A stretch of 64,000 bases of DNA, taken from NCBI GenBank assembly GCA_050296515.1, contig JBNKRJ010000046.1, positions 1-64,000 on the forward strand. Reading direction: 5' to 3'. This DNA is from NBLH01 sp050296515. Its GTDB lineage: Bacteria > Bacteroidota > Bacteroidia > Bacteroidales > NBLH01. A program made the translations under genes and the position numbers. This document shows, in pieces, positions 1 through 8,311 of the stretch. Position 1 is the first letter of the stretch, and the number at the start of each line of letters is the position of its first letter. Below the pieces are notes generated by a model. That model was not told the DNA's origin. It worked only from the letters and a program-made list of their open reading frames with translations, and did not search any database.

Positions 1-147
1 AAAAAAATCAAGGCTCCCTGGAAAACTTCCCCGTCTTTTGCCAAGCCTAAGTGCAACCGGGTGATCTTCGAACAAGTTCTCAGCTTCCCGGTTTTACTAA
101 GGCCTGGCTGCAATCCGTGAAAAGTTTTCCATGAGGCCAAAGGACAA
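1..147 (+). repeat. Palindromic element, copy A (cut by window edge)
   Basis: Right-hand part of a long imperfect hairpin found three times in the first 6.5 kb. Copy A shares with the others the core CCGGGTGATCTTCGAACAAG, the CTTCCCGGT arm and the terminal TTTCCATGAGGCC. Its core arm has lost pairing (GTTCTCAG where copy C has GTTCGAAG), so it looks more decayed. The left flank lies outside the window. Confidence 0.8.
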
Positions 148-199
148 AGCAACGCCTTGTATTTTCTGCTTATGCAAATTGAAACTGGAAATTTGGGCG

Positions 200-345
200 A
201 TCACTGACTGTTGACCGCGCTACGTGCTAGACACTTGAGTAAATGCAGCGAGCAGCGATTCAACGGTACTCGCCCTTGGCTTCGTGAGGGCTTTGCCGTT
301 CTAGATTTATGGTTACTTTTCATCAATGGAAAAGTAACACTAAAG
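200..345. repeat. Repeat-derived segment with a perfect 10-bp hairpin; remainder of 148-557 non-coding
   Basis: The segment contains a perfect hairpin, GTTACTTTTC (312-321) and GAAAAGTAAC (329-338), after a GC-rich tract. I recall similar tracts with a GGTTACTTTTC hairpin scattered through Bacteroidota genomes; that is recollection, not a search. Short reading frames here have no start context and I do not call a gene. Apart from this and the 465-518 palindrome, bases 148-557 show nothing else. Confidence 0.5.
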
Positions 346-464
346 ATTAATAATTTAGAGCTAAATCCCCATGTTTTTGAATTATCCATACCAATACTTT
401 ATCTTCCTTATATTTTGCGACGCAATCTTAAACTAGAGCCACAGCTTTTTTTTATCAGTTAACT

Positions 465-518
465 AGTCATTAGTTATTGGCCAATACTCATTAAACCAAT
501 AATCTAATGACCAATGAC
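465..518. repeat. Intergenic palindrome, AGTCATTAG/CTAATGACC type
   Basis: AGTCATTAG (465-473) pairs with CTAATGACC (504-512), with a second inverted pair ATTGG/CCAAT inside. It belongs to the same sequence family as the palindrome at 11324-11373. It lies just downstream of the regulator gene that ends at 558 and could act as a transcription end. Confidence 0.6.
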
Positions 519-557
519 TTGTTTCACAAGAACAATTCTTCGTAAAATGATTGAGGT

Positions 558-1265
558 TTACCATTTTCCCTCATTTCTGCATTTTTCAAAAAACTCAAGT
601 AAAGTCATTTTATGGGGCTCGAAGTTTTCATCTAATATCGTTAACCTTTGAATTCTATCCAGTCGAAAGGCCCTGAAATCCTTTCGTAAACGGCAATAGG
701 CTATTAGTAGCCAGTTATCCTGGGTACTGTACATGGCAAATGGTTCAACTGTTCTGGTTGTCAGTTCATTCTGAAGAGAGTTGTACTCAATTTCTGCAAG
801 CTTGAAATTTGTAATGGCATACTGTAAATTCGATAAATGATTACTTGTTACATCATTTTCGGGATTGTTCCTAAACTGCACCCGCTGAGATAAAAGTTCT
901 GCCTTTTCTTTTTCTTCATATCGTAAAACCGCCTTTATTTTAGTAATGGCATCTTTATAATACCTGACAAACGACTCGTCTTTATTTCTGGCCACCAATT
1001 GCTCTGCTGTAATTAAGGCATTGGCTTCCTGCTCGCTAAAACTCACTGGTGGTAATTTATATCCTTCAACCAAAGAATAGCCTAAACCTTCTTCGGTTGC
1101 AATTGGAATTCCTGATTGTTCCAAAGCTCTAATATCCCGATAGATGGTTCTGATACTAACGTGGTGTTTATCAGCCAATTCTCTGGCTGTAATCAGGTGT
1201 TTTGTTTGCAATTGGGTTAGAATTGCAGTTAATCTCGAAAGTCGGGTGTTTTTATTTTCAGACAT
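558..1265 (-). CDS. YafY/WYL-type transcriptional regulator (short form)
   Basis: A 235-residue helix-turn-helix regulator. Residues 8-60 form an HTH_11-type DNA-binding domain (LTAILTQLQTKHLITARELA, then SIRTIYRDIRALEQSGIPI). Residues about 135-215 form a WYL-like sensor domain with the typical FRAFRLDRIQRL segment. Such proteins bind DNA through the N-terminus and sense nucleic acid or small ligands through WYL. It lies 166 bases downstream of the otsA/otsB fusion on the same strand, but no shared function is evident. The length is at the short end for the family. Target genes cannot be deduced. Family assignment is firm; role is open. Confidence 0.9.
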   Translation of the reverse strand: MSENKNTRLSRLTAILTQLQTKHLITARELADKHHVSIRTIYRDIRALEQSGIPIATEEGLGYSLVEGYKLPPVSFSEQEANALITAEQLVARNKDESFVRYYKDAITKIKAVLRYEEKEKAELLSQRVQFRNNPENDVTSNHLSNLQYAITNFKLAEIEYNSLQNELTTRTVEPFAMYSTQDNWLLIAYCRLRKDFRAFRLDRIQRLTILDENFEPHKMTLLEFFEKCRNEGKW

Positions 1266-1431
1266 TGAAAAGGAGTATCGAACTATTCAAAAGTGGGTTT
1301 CACACCAAGAACGCAAGGTTTGTGTAAAAAACGCAAAGAATTAATGGCTGTTTTTCAGCACTTTGCGTTCTTAGCGTTTTTTACTTATGCGAACTTTGCA
1401 TGAAATTTTTTAATTGACAACTCATAAATAA

Positions 1432-3648
1432 TTATTTTTCCAGCCCACTTAACTTTTTAAGCAACTTCCTTGATTCTTTAAACGAATCAATATAATAGTG
1501 GGCTTGTGTATTCATAATTCCAACTTTCACTGTTATAGCCTCTTGTGGTAAACTTTTGAAAAGAAACTCATCTGTCCAGTCATCACCCATTCCGAATATG
1601 AAATCAAAGTTTTTGTTGGTTAAGCGAGTTCGTGCTGCGCGCCCTTTGTTTACTCCGCTGTTTTTAACTTCAATCACTTTACTGCCTTCTAAAATATCCA
1701 GGTTATGGTTTGCAATTAAGCTCCCTAATTCATCTTTCAATTCGTAAGCCCTTTGTGCTCCTAATTCGGGATCAGCTTTTCGGTAATGCCAAACTAGTGA
1801 GTAGTTTTTCTCTTCGAGGAAACTTCCTGGAGTTCTATCAATGTAAAATTGCATCACATTTCTGATGACATCCATCCAGCTGGTATCCATTTGTTCAATT
1901 AGTTTCCATTCAGATTGAGGCTTTCTTATCCAAACACCATGTTCAACTATCAGGGTATAATCTTTGTCGCCAAACCATTTGTTAAAGAAGTCCCTGTCGC
2001 GACCGCTAATCAATACCAATTCGTTTTTTTGATCTCCTGCAAGTTTATCTAGGATTTCATAAAGTTCGGTATCTGGTTTTGCATCTTCAGGTCGGCTTTT
2101 AAAGCCAACCAAAGTACCGTCATAATCAAGAAAAATAATTCGTTTCCCAGCAACATTATATTTATCCAGGATCTTAGCTTCTATTGAGCTGGAAAGCTTT
2201 TTAGCCAGGTACTTGTTCTTTAATTCTTCAGTTTTGTTAAGCGAGTTCATAAAGTCCGAAGCCCATCTTGAAACATTGTATCGTTTAAGTCTTTCCTGCA
2301 ATACCTTATTTCTGTTAACTTGCTCATCAACAGACATTAATAAGGCTGTTTTCAAAGCATCAGCAATTTCATCGTTATTGTTTGGATTGATTACCAGTGC
2401 CTCACTCATTTCTTTAGCAGCTCCAGCCATTTCGCTTAAAATAAGTATCCCCTTCTGATCTACTTTCGAGGCTACATATTCCTTAGCAACCAGGTTCATA
2501 CCATCACGAATAGGTGTTAGCATTGCAATATCGCTGCTTGTGTACAAATCGATTAAGTTTTCGAAAGGTAATGAACGGTAGAAATACCAGATAGGCGTCC
2601 AGTTAATCGTGGAATAATCACCATTTATTCGGCCAACCAGTTCATCTACTTCGCTTTTCATAAGCTGATAATGTTCAACACTTGCCCTTGATGGAACAGC
2701 TAGCATTACCAATGTAACTTTTTCCAGAAACTCAGGGTATTTCTTTAAAAAATGCTCGAAAGCTCTCAGTCGAATAGCAATACCTTTAGTATAGTCCAAG
2801 CGGTCAATTGATAAAACCAATTGAACTTCAGGGGATGTTAGCTGGTACTTACTCAGCTCTTGCTGAATTTTTGAACGGTCTTTAATTGATTTTCTTTGCT
2901 GATCGAGGGCTGCATTATAAAAACGGTCATAATCAATACCCATAGGGAATGATTCAGCTTTAATCACTCTTCCATTCACATTAATTTCATTAAAGCTTGC
3001 ATCAAAACCTAAAATGCGTCGTACGGAGCTTAAGAAGTGCCTTTCGTAATCAAATGTATGGAAACCAATTAAGTCAGCTCCTAATAATCCTTCGAGCAAC
3101 TCACTTCTCCATGGGAGTATCCTGAAAACCTCAAAAGAGGGGAATGGAATATGTAAAAAGAACCCTATGGAAACGCCCGGACATTTTTCTTTAATCATTT
3201 GTGGGAGCAAAAGCAATTGATAATCGTGCACCCACACTTTATCCCCATCTTCAACCATTTCGGTCACAACATCAGCAAATTTCTGATTAACAGCTTTGTA
3301 TGACTCCCAGTTTTCTTTGCTAAATTCTGTAAACTGAGTAAAATAATGGAATAACGGCCAAATGGTTTTGTTGCTAAAGCCATAATAATAAAGCTCCATG
3401 TCTTCATCAGTAAGTGGAACAGCAACACAATCTTCCTTTTTTATTGCATTATCTACTTCGCTTCTTAAATTATCGGGAATTTGTTCATCTGTCAGTCCAC
3501 TCCAACCTACCCATTGACTATGGTAAGCCTCGTGTACGGATTTCATTCCGGTGGCGAGTCCTCCTACACTTGGAGTGACATCTAATTTGTTGTCATTTAT
3601 GCTTATCTGTAAGGGTAATCTGTTCGATACAATTATAAGTTTGCTCAT
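1432..3648 (-). CDS. otsA/otsB: Bifunctional trehalose-6-phosphate synthase/phosphatase
   Basis: This 738-residue fusion makes trehalose in two steps: UDP- or ADP-glucose plus glucose-6-phosphate to trehalose-6-phosphate, then dephosphorylation. Residues 1 to about 470 are a GT20 synthase, with the N-terminal IIVSNRLP and GGLATGM segments, VWVHDYQLLLLPQM and the SIDRLDYTKGI sugar-nucleotide motif. From about residue 495 comes a HAD-type phosphatase with the nucleophile motif LDYDGTL (Asp508, Asp510), a SGRDRDFF segment and the distal GMGDDWTDE metal-binding motif. All key residues appear intact, so both activities are likely. The fusion is common in Bacteroidota. The next gene upstream (4194, opposite strand) is a GH15 enzyme, consistent with trehalose or glucan turnover. 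The start at 3648 is well placed before MSKLIIVSNRL. Confidence 0.96.
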   Translation of the reverse strand: MSKLIIVSNRLPLQISINDNKLDVTPSVGGLATGMKSVHEAYHSQWVGWSGLTDEQIPDNLRSEVDNAIKKEDCVAVPLTDEDMELYYYGFSNKTIWPLFHYFTQFTEFSKENWESYKAVNQKFADVVTEMVEDGDKVWVHDYQLLLLPQMIKEKCPGVSIGFFLHIPFPSFEVFRILPWRSELLEGLLGADLIGFHTFDYERHFLSSVRRILGFDASFNEINVNGRVIKAESFPMGIDYDRFYNAALDQQRKSIKDRSKIQQELSKYQLTSPEVQLVLSIDRLDYTKGIAIRLRAFEHFLKKYPEFLEKVTLVMLAVPSRASVEHYQLMKSEVDELVGRINGDYSTINWTPIWYFYRSLPFENLIDLYTSSDIAMLTPIRDGMNLVAKEYVASKVDQKGILILSEMAGAAKEMSEALVINPNNNDEIADALKTALLMSVDEQVNRNKVLQERLKRYNVSRWASDFMNSLNKTEELKNKYLAKKLSSSIEAKILDKYNVAGKRIIFLDYDGTLVGFKSRPEDAKPDTELYEILDKLAGDQKNELVLISGRDRDFFNKWFGDKDYTLIVEHGVWIRKPQSEWKLIEQMDTSWMDVIRNVMQFYIDRTPGSFLEEKNYSLVWHYRKADPELGAQRAYELKDELGSLIANHNLDILEGSKVIEVKNSGVNKGRAARTRLTNKNFDFIFGMGDDWTDEFLFKSLPQEAITVKVGIMNTQAHYYIDSFKESRKLLKKLSGLEK

Positions 3649-3859
3649 ATTCTTAGTTTTTTAACAAAATAACAATGATTTGTGATATTCAAAAAATAAT
3701 GTGCATTTTTGTTGTTCCTTCAATTAATCAAAATTACTTATTTATGTAGATTGGTCTTAGTAAATTTACTAGGATTTATCTGATATTGTCTCTAGTTTAA
3801 TATTTTGTAAATTTTATTAAAAAGGACAAAGCTATGTATATGCAAGAAGTATGACGATT

Positions 3860-4113
3860 GGCCTCATGGAAAATTTTTCACATCTTGCAATCAAGCCATA
3901 GTAAGACCGGGAAGCTTTGAACTTGTTCAAAGATCACCCGGCCGCACTCAGGCTTGATAAAAGATGGGGAAGATTTTCCGTGGAGCCTTGACCTTTTTAC
4001 ACGCTCTTTCAGAGCTACGTGAGACCGGCTTCGCCTAAGTTGCTTCGTTTTTGGGGCAACCAGAACATAGTGGAGATCATGAGCGATAGCGAATAACCCA
4101 AAAATGAAGGACA
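3860..4113 (-). repeat. Palindromic element, copy B (inverted)
   Basis: Inverted copy of the element. The hairpin runs 3860-3987 (128 nt), with outer arms GGCCTCATGGAAAAT and ATTTTCCGTGGAGCC. The flanking arm (3988-4113) matches 6196-6314 in reverse complement (shared GAAGCAACTTAGGCGAAGC and CACGTAGCTCTGAAAGAGCG). On the reverse strand the core is CTTTGAACAAGTTCAAAG, while copy C has CTTCGAACAAGTTCGAAG: both sides of the stem changed together. The rest of 3649-4193 shows no gene; a promoter for each flanking gene must lie here but I cannot place it. Confidence 0.85.
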
Positions 4114-4193
4114 AATTTTAAGTCAAAAAGCAATGCAAATCTACGCCAGGGCATTTATGTTAGTAATTATTTTATCTCATTAAACATCTTCTT

Positions 4194-6014
4194 ATGAACA
4201 ACTTAGATTACGGAATTATTGGAAACTGCGCAAGTTCAGCATTAATCTCAAAAAAAGGATCTATTGATTGGTGTTGTTTACCCGAATTTGATTCATCGTC
4301 AATTTTTGCTAAATTATTAGATGAAAAAATTGGAGGGAGTTTTGAGATTTTGGTTTCAGATAATTATAGGATTGATCAAGAATATATAAAACGGACAAAT
4401 ATATTATGTACAAAATTTAGTAGTGATGAAGGCGAATTTGAAGTTTGGGATTTTATGCCACGCTACAAACATGATGATGGAATCTATTATTATCCACCGG
4501 ATATTATCAGGTATTTCAGGTTCCTGTCAGGGAAACCAACTTTTCGTGTAAAGTATGATCCAAGATTAGAGTATGCAGAGCATCCGGTAAAGACCACTAT
4601 TCACAAAAAGTATATAAAAAATTATACTACGGAAGGGCCTTACGATTCTGTTTATCTATATACAGACCTGGATAAAGAAAAAGTGGTAAATAGTGATGAG
4701 TTCACATTGGAGTCTGATGCCTTCTTTTTGTTGAGTTATAATCAAAAAATATTGCCACAAAATATTGAGCGTATTTATTTAAAATTACAACGAACAAAAG
4801 TGTATTGGTTAAACTGGTGCGAACGAACTGTTCAATATAGCAAATACACCGATGAGATTATGCGTAGTGCGTTGGTTTTGAAACTTTTAACATTTGAAAA
4901 AACAGGAGCTGTTTTGGCTGCTGCAACTACCTCATTACCAGAAACTATTGGAGAAGTAAGGAACTGGGATTATCGTTTTTGCTGGTTAAGAGATGCTTCA
5001 ATGGTGGTAAAAGTAATGACCGATTTAGGGCACTACAATATTGCCAGGCGTTATACCAGGTTCATTATAGATATTCTGCCTGATAAAGATGAGAAAATCC
5101 AGATCATGTATGGAATTAACAGGCAAAAAGTACTCACTGAAAAGATACTGGAACATCTTTCGGGATATGAAAAATCTTACCCTGTAAGAGTGGGAAATGC
5201 AGCTTACATGCAAAAGCAGCACGATATTTATGGCATTTTAATGGATGTGATTTACCAGCATTTTATGGTGTTTTCAACCACTCTTGATTACGGCGAAGCA
5301 TTATGGACTATTACCCGTAGTATTGTTAAACTGGTAAAAAGAAACTGGAAAGAGCCTGATCGTGGAATCTGGGAAATACGAACTGACCAGAAACATTTTA
5401 CATTTTCTAAAGTTCTTTGCTGGACGGCAATTGACCGGGCAATAAAAGTTGCAGAACTAATAAAAATGGACAGTTATCTTGAAGAATGGAAGGAATTGGC
5501 TGAGGAAATTAAAGGTGACATACTGAAAAATGCGTGGAATGAAAAAGTGGGTGCCTTTACCCAATATTATGGTTCTGAGGATCTTGACGCATCAAACCTT
5601 TTAATGGAAAACTACGGTTTTATTGATGCAAAAGATCCAAAATACGTTTCAACCGTTTTAGCAACCCAAAAAGAACTAAGTAGAGATGGGCTAATGTATC
5701 GTTACAAAAACAAAGATGATTTTGGTTTGCCAAGTTCATCTTTTACAATTTGTACATTCTGGATGGTTAAAAGTTTGATTAAAATTGGAAAGAAAAAAGA
5801 AGCGAAGAAGCTATTTGATCAACTGCTCTCATATAGTAATCATGTTGGATTGTTTAGTGAAGATATTGATTTTGAATCGAAAAGACTACTTGGAAATATG
5901 CCACAAGCCTATTCGCACCTGGCTTTAATTGAAACAGCCATGCTCCTGTCAAAAGGTCGCATATCGGACGATGATGAAATTAAAGAGGCTATTCATTCTA
6001 CTGATTTTCAATGA
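4194..6014 (+). CDS. Glycoside hydrolase family 15 protein (glucoamylase/trehalase-like)
   Basis: A 606-residue cytoplasmic protein (no signal peptide) of the bacterial GH15 trehalase/glucoamylase type. The N-terminal beta-sandwich begins DYGIIGNCASSALISKKGSI. The (alpha/alpha)6 barrel carries the family signature WDYRFCWLRD at residues 258-267. Candidate catalytic acids are Glu394 in RGIWEIR and Glu556 in LFSEDID. The family hydrolyses terminal alpha-glucosidic bonds; some members are alpha,alpha-trehalases. Its position beside a trehalose synthase/phosphatase favours trehalose, but substrate cannot be told from sequence. It is transcribed alone, flanked on both sides by inverted copies of the palindromic element, and followed by a 10-bp inverted repeat. 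Confidence 0.9.
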   Translation: MNNLDYGIIGNCASSALISKKGSIDWCCLPEFDSSSIFAKLLDEKIGGSFEILVSDNYRIDQEYIKRTNILCTKFSSDEGEFEVWDFMPRYKHDDGIYYYPPDIIRYFRFLSGKPTFRVKYDPRLEYAEHPVKTTIHKKYIKNYTTEGPYDSVYLYTDLDKEKVVNSDEFTLESDAFFLLSYNQKILPQNIERIYLKLQRTKVYWLNWCERTVQYSKYTDEIMRSALVLKLLTFEKTGAVLAAATTSLPETIGEVRNWDYRFCWLRDASMVVKVMTDLGHYNIARRYTRFIIDILPDKDEKIQIMYGINRQKVLTEKILEHLSGYEKSYPVRVGNAAYMQKQHDIYGILMDVIYQHFMVFSTTLDYGEALWTITRSIVKLVKRNWKEPDRGIWEIRTDQKHFTFSKVLCWTAIDRAIKVAELIKMDSYLEEWKELAEEIKGDILKNAWNEKVGAFTQYYGSEDLDASNLLMENYGFIDAKDPKYVSTVLATQKELSRDGLMYRYKNKDDFGLPSSSFTICTFWMVKSLIKIGKKKEAKKLFDQLLSYSNHVGLFSEDIDFESKRLLGNMPQAYSHLALIETAMLLSKGRISDDDEIKEAIHSTDFQ

Positions 6015-6031
6015 GTTGATTGATGAAATGT

Positions 6032-6093
6032 GTACCTGTTACTAAACTTATTGACATTTCCCATGTTTTTATAGATCCCGGAATAACAGGTAC
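6032..6093. repeat. Inverted repeat after the GH15 gene
   Basis: GTACCTGTTA (6032-6041) is matched perfectly by TAACAGGTAC (6084-6093) across a 42-base spacer. It begins 18 bases after the GH15 stop codon. It lacks a strong T-run, so terminator function is only possible. Confidence 0.5.
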
Positions 6094-6195
6094 TTGTATT
6101 ATCACTATCAAATATAAACTATGATAATCAGCAACTTATAATTACTATTGTGTGAAATTTAACTTTCTTTTTCAATTTCTGAATAAAATCGGTCT

Positions 6196-6442
6196 TCATT
6201 TTTGGGTTATTCACTTCGTTCATGAGCTCCACTTTGTTCCGGTTGACCAAAAAACGAAGCAACTTAGGCGAAGCTGTTCTCACGTAGCTCTGAAAGAGCG
6301 AGTAAAAAGGTCAAGGCCTCATTGAAAACCTCCTCCATCTCTTATCAAACCTAAGTTCGGCTGGGTGATCTTCGAACAAGTTCGAAGCTTCCCGGTCTCA
6401 CTAAGGCTTGATTGCGAGCTGAAGAAGGTTTTCAATGAGGCC
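6196..6442 (+). repeat. Palindromic element, copy C (most intact)
   Basis: A 128-nt hairpin (6315-6442) whose 17-base ends are perfect inverted repeats: GGCCTCATTGAAAACCT and AGGTTTTCAATGAGGCC. Inside are nested arms ATCAAACCTAAGT/ACTAAGGCTTGAT and the tip CTTCGAACAAGTTCGAAG. Bases 6196-6314 are a flanking arm shared with copy B. No transposase is encoded. The rest of 6094-6864 has one further palindrome (6551-6630) and no gene. Confidence 0.85.
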
Positions 6443-6550
6443 GATCGGGCAATTTATCCGTATTGATAATTGTGCTATTTTATTCATAAAATTAACTTGG
6501 GAAACAACAGTAAACTTATATTATTTAAGAAGAATATTATTGCCGGAAGC

Positions 6551-6630
6551 TTGAAGATGGAAGCCCGAAGTAGGAAAGTTCTCTTGATCTAATGAAAATG
6601 TGTTTTCTAACTTCCTCCTTCGATCTTCAA
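6551..6630. repeat. Imperfect palindrome
   Basis: The left arm starts TTGAAGATGGAAG and ends GAAGTAGGAAAGTT; the right arm is AACTTCCTCCTTCGATCTTC. They pair with small bulges around a 28-base loop. It is unrelated in sequence to the A/B/C element and resembles the low-complexity intergenic palindromes seen elsewhere in this window. Confidence 0.55.
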
Positions 6631-6864
6631 ACCATTAAAAATAAGCAGGTTTGCAAATAATTCAATAAAAATTGGCAGATCAATTATAAAAAGATGAAAC
6701 CCTCATAGAGGGATTTATATAGAATTTAATCGCTTTACAAAAGAATATGTTTAAATTTCAACAACTTAACTAAAATTTAAACAAGTGAAATATTTCTTGT
6801 CTTGTGCAGCGCCTAAAAAATGCTTTCGTCTTTTAAATAATCATACAAATTAAAATTGAAGATT

Positions 6865-7623
6865 ATGAAGACATTGAAATTTAAACTTGCACTAACCTTA
6901 TTGGCTTTAATTCCTGTTATAGCATTTGCCCAGGAAAAAGAAACACGAAAATTAAGTAGCTTTTCAAAAGTTCATTCAAGCGGGATGTTTGATGTAGAAC
7001 TGGTGAAAGGAAGTGAGGAAAGCGTAAAAATTGCAGCTGAAAATTTCAAACTGGATAAAATTATTACAGAAGTTGAAGGAGGGGTTTTAAAAATTTATAA
7101 AGATAAGTTTTACAAGCCAGGCTGGAGAGCAAAAGTTAAATTACTTGTTACTTACAAAAACCTTGAGGGTTTAAGAAATTCAGGTTCAGGAGATTTGTTG
7201 TGCAGGTCAGATATTGTTGCTGATGAAGCAGAAATTGAAAGCAGTGGCTCAGGAAATCTTATGGTGGAGGGAACAATTAAATCTGATAATATAGAAGTTA
7301 GCAACAGCGGCTCGGGTAATATTGGTTTTGCACAGGTTGAAGCCAATAAACTGGAAATGAGTAAATCCGGATCTGGAAGTTTTCAGGTGAAATCAGGTAA
7401 CGTAAATACTCAAAAATTAAGCTCAAGTGGCTCTGGTAATATGAATACTGGTGGATTGGAAAGTAAAGTTTGCTATGTGAAAATTTCAGGTTCAGGCAAC
7501 TGCAGAGTATATGCTACAGACCAATTGAATGCGAGGACATCTGGCTCAGGGAATATTCAATACAAAGGAAATCCTACAATTGATGCACATACTTCAGGAT
7601 CTGGTAGTATCAGCAGCTTTTAA
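6865..7623 (+). CDS. Secreted GIN-domain (DUF2807) protein
   Basis: A 252-residue exported protein. An upstream in-frame TTG exists at 6856, but the ATG at 6865 gives a clean signal peptide (MKTLKFKLALTLLALIPVIAFAQ), so I use it. The mature part is a GIN/DUF2807-type beta-helix built from repeated units ending in SGSGN or SGSGS (about nine copies between residues 105 and 250), with the usual opening FSKVHSSGMFDVELVKG. The family is often annotated as a putative autotransporter adhesin head domain, but biochemical function is not established. No T9SS sorting domain is visible at the C-terminus. It is transcribed alone. Confidence 0.9.
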   Translation: MKTLKFKLALTLLALIPVIAFAQEKETRKLSSFSKVHSSGMFDVELVKGSEESVKIAAENFKLDKIITEVEGGVLKIYKDKFYKPGWRAKVKLLVTYKNLEGLRNSGSGDLLCRSDIVADEAEIESSGSGNLMVEGTIKSDNIEVSNSGSGNIGFAQVEANKLEMSKSGSGSFQVKSGNVNTQKLSSSGSGNMNTGGLESKVCYVKISGSGNCRVYATDQLNARTSGSGNIQYKGNPTIDAHTSGSGSISSF

Positions 7624-7654
7624 TTTTACAACTGACTTTGCTAAAGGACAAATC

Positions 7655-7703
7655 TGTCAGGTGACAACACCTGACAAGTGCACCAGTTAGGTGTTTTTAC
7701 CTA
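7655..7703. repeat. Two adjacent hairpins downstream of the GIN gene
   Basis: TGTCAGGTG-ACAA-CACCTGACA (7655-7676) is a perfect 9-bp hairpin. It is followed by a second, weaker hairpin, AGTTAGGT-GTTTTT-ACCTAGCT, ending near 7703. It lies about 30 bases past the stop codon and may end transcription or be a repeat. The rest of 7704-8311 holds only the ABC ATPase remnant. Confidence 0.55.
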
Positions 7704-7807
7704 GCTGATTTCCATACTTTTGGACTTTGTTTAACAAATCAGACTATAAAAACAAGCGTACTAGAGCGAAATTATAAAAGTCGTTCCTGTACCTTTTTTT
7801 GATAAAT

Positions 7808-7954
7808 CGAGTCCTTGGAATTGCAAGGGCAATTATTGGTCGGCCTAAACTATTATTGGCTGATGAACCTACCGGAAATCTACATACTGATCAGGGACGA
7901 AAAATAATGCAACTTTTGAATGAACTGAACGAAGAAGGAATTGTCGTGATTTAA
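7808..7954 (+). pseudogene. Remnant of an ABC transporter ATP-binding subunit
   Basis: An open stretch of 48 codons with no start, translating from RVLGIARAI through LLLADEPTGNLHT and ending LNEEGIVVI before TAA. This is the segment right after the ABC signature through Walker B and the D-loop region of a LolD/MacB-type ATPase (DEPTGNL is highly typical). Walker A, the signature LSGGQ and the H-loop are absent, and no permease lies nearby. It is a relic of a lost exporter gene, not a functional gene. Confidence 0.85.
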
Positions 7955-8311
7955 GTATTTAATAATGAGTAATTTACAGGAATTGGCCAGAGAATAATTT
8001 GATTAGAGTATGGACAGATACGAGAGGATTCTCTTAAACTAAACACCGTTTGGGCTGATTCATAAACAGTTAATTGTGTTTAGACAATTGTTGTGGTAGA
8101 ATTTATCACGCTGTCAGCAGCAAGAATTCTAGTCTGGTAGAAAGGTTCTTGTCATTGGCAGCACGTTTTCTATCTCAGTAGAAAGTTTCAAATCAACTAA
8201 AGCAATTTTGTTCTTTGTTTCTTCTTTAGAATCATCCTAAATTATAGTAAAACCAGGGAAAACACACAATCATTTATTATTTTTATGGGATAATTTCAAA
8301 CCCTATTTAAA

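Noticed and set aside
211..462. Reading frame of 83 codons in the 5' repeat region
   Set aside because: It runs through a palindrome and repeat tract; similar frames arise wherever the repeat occurs.
3878..4114. Reading frame of 78 codons on the reverse strand
   Set aside because: It lies wholly within palindromic element copy B and matches no protein.
7808..7954. Functional small ABC protein
   Set aside because: It lacks Walker A, signature motif and start codon; treated as a relic.
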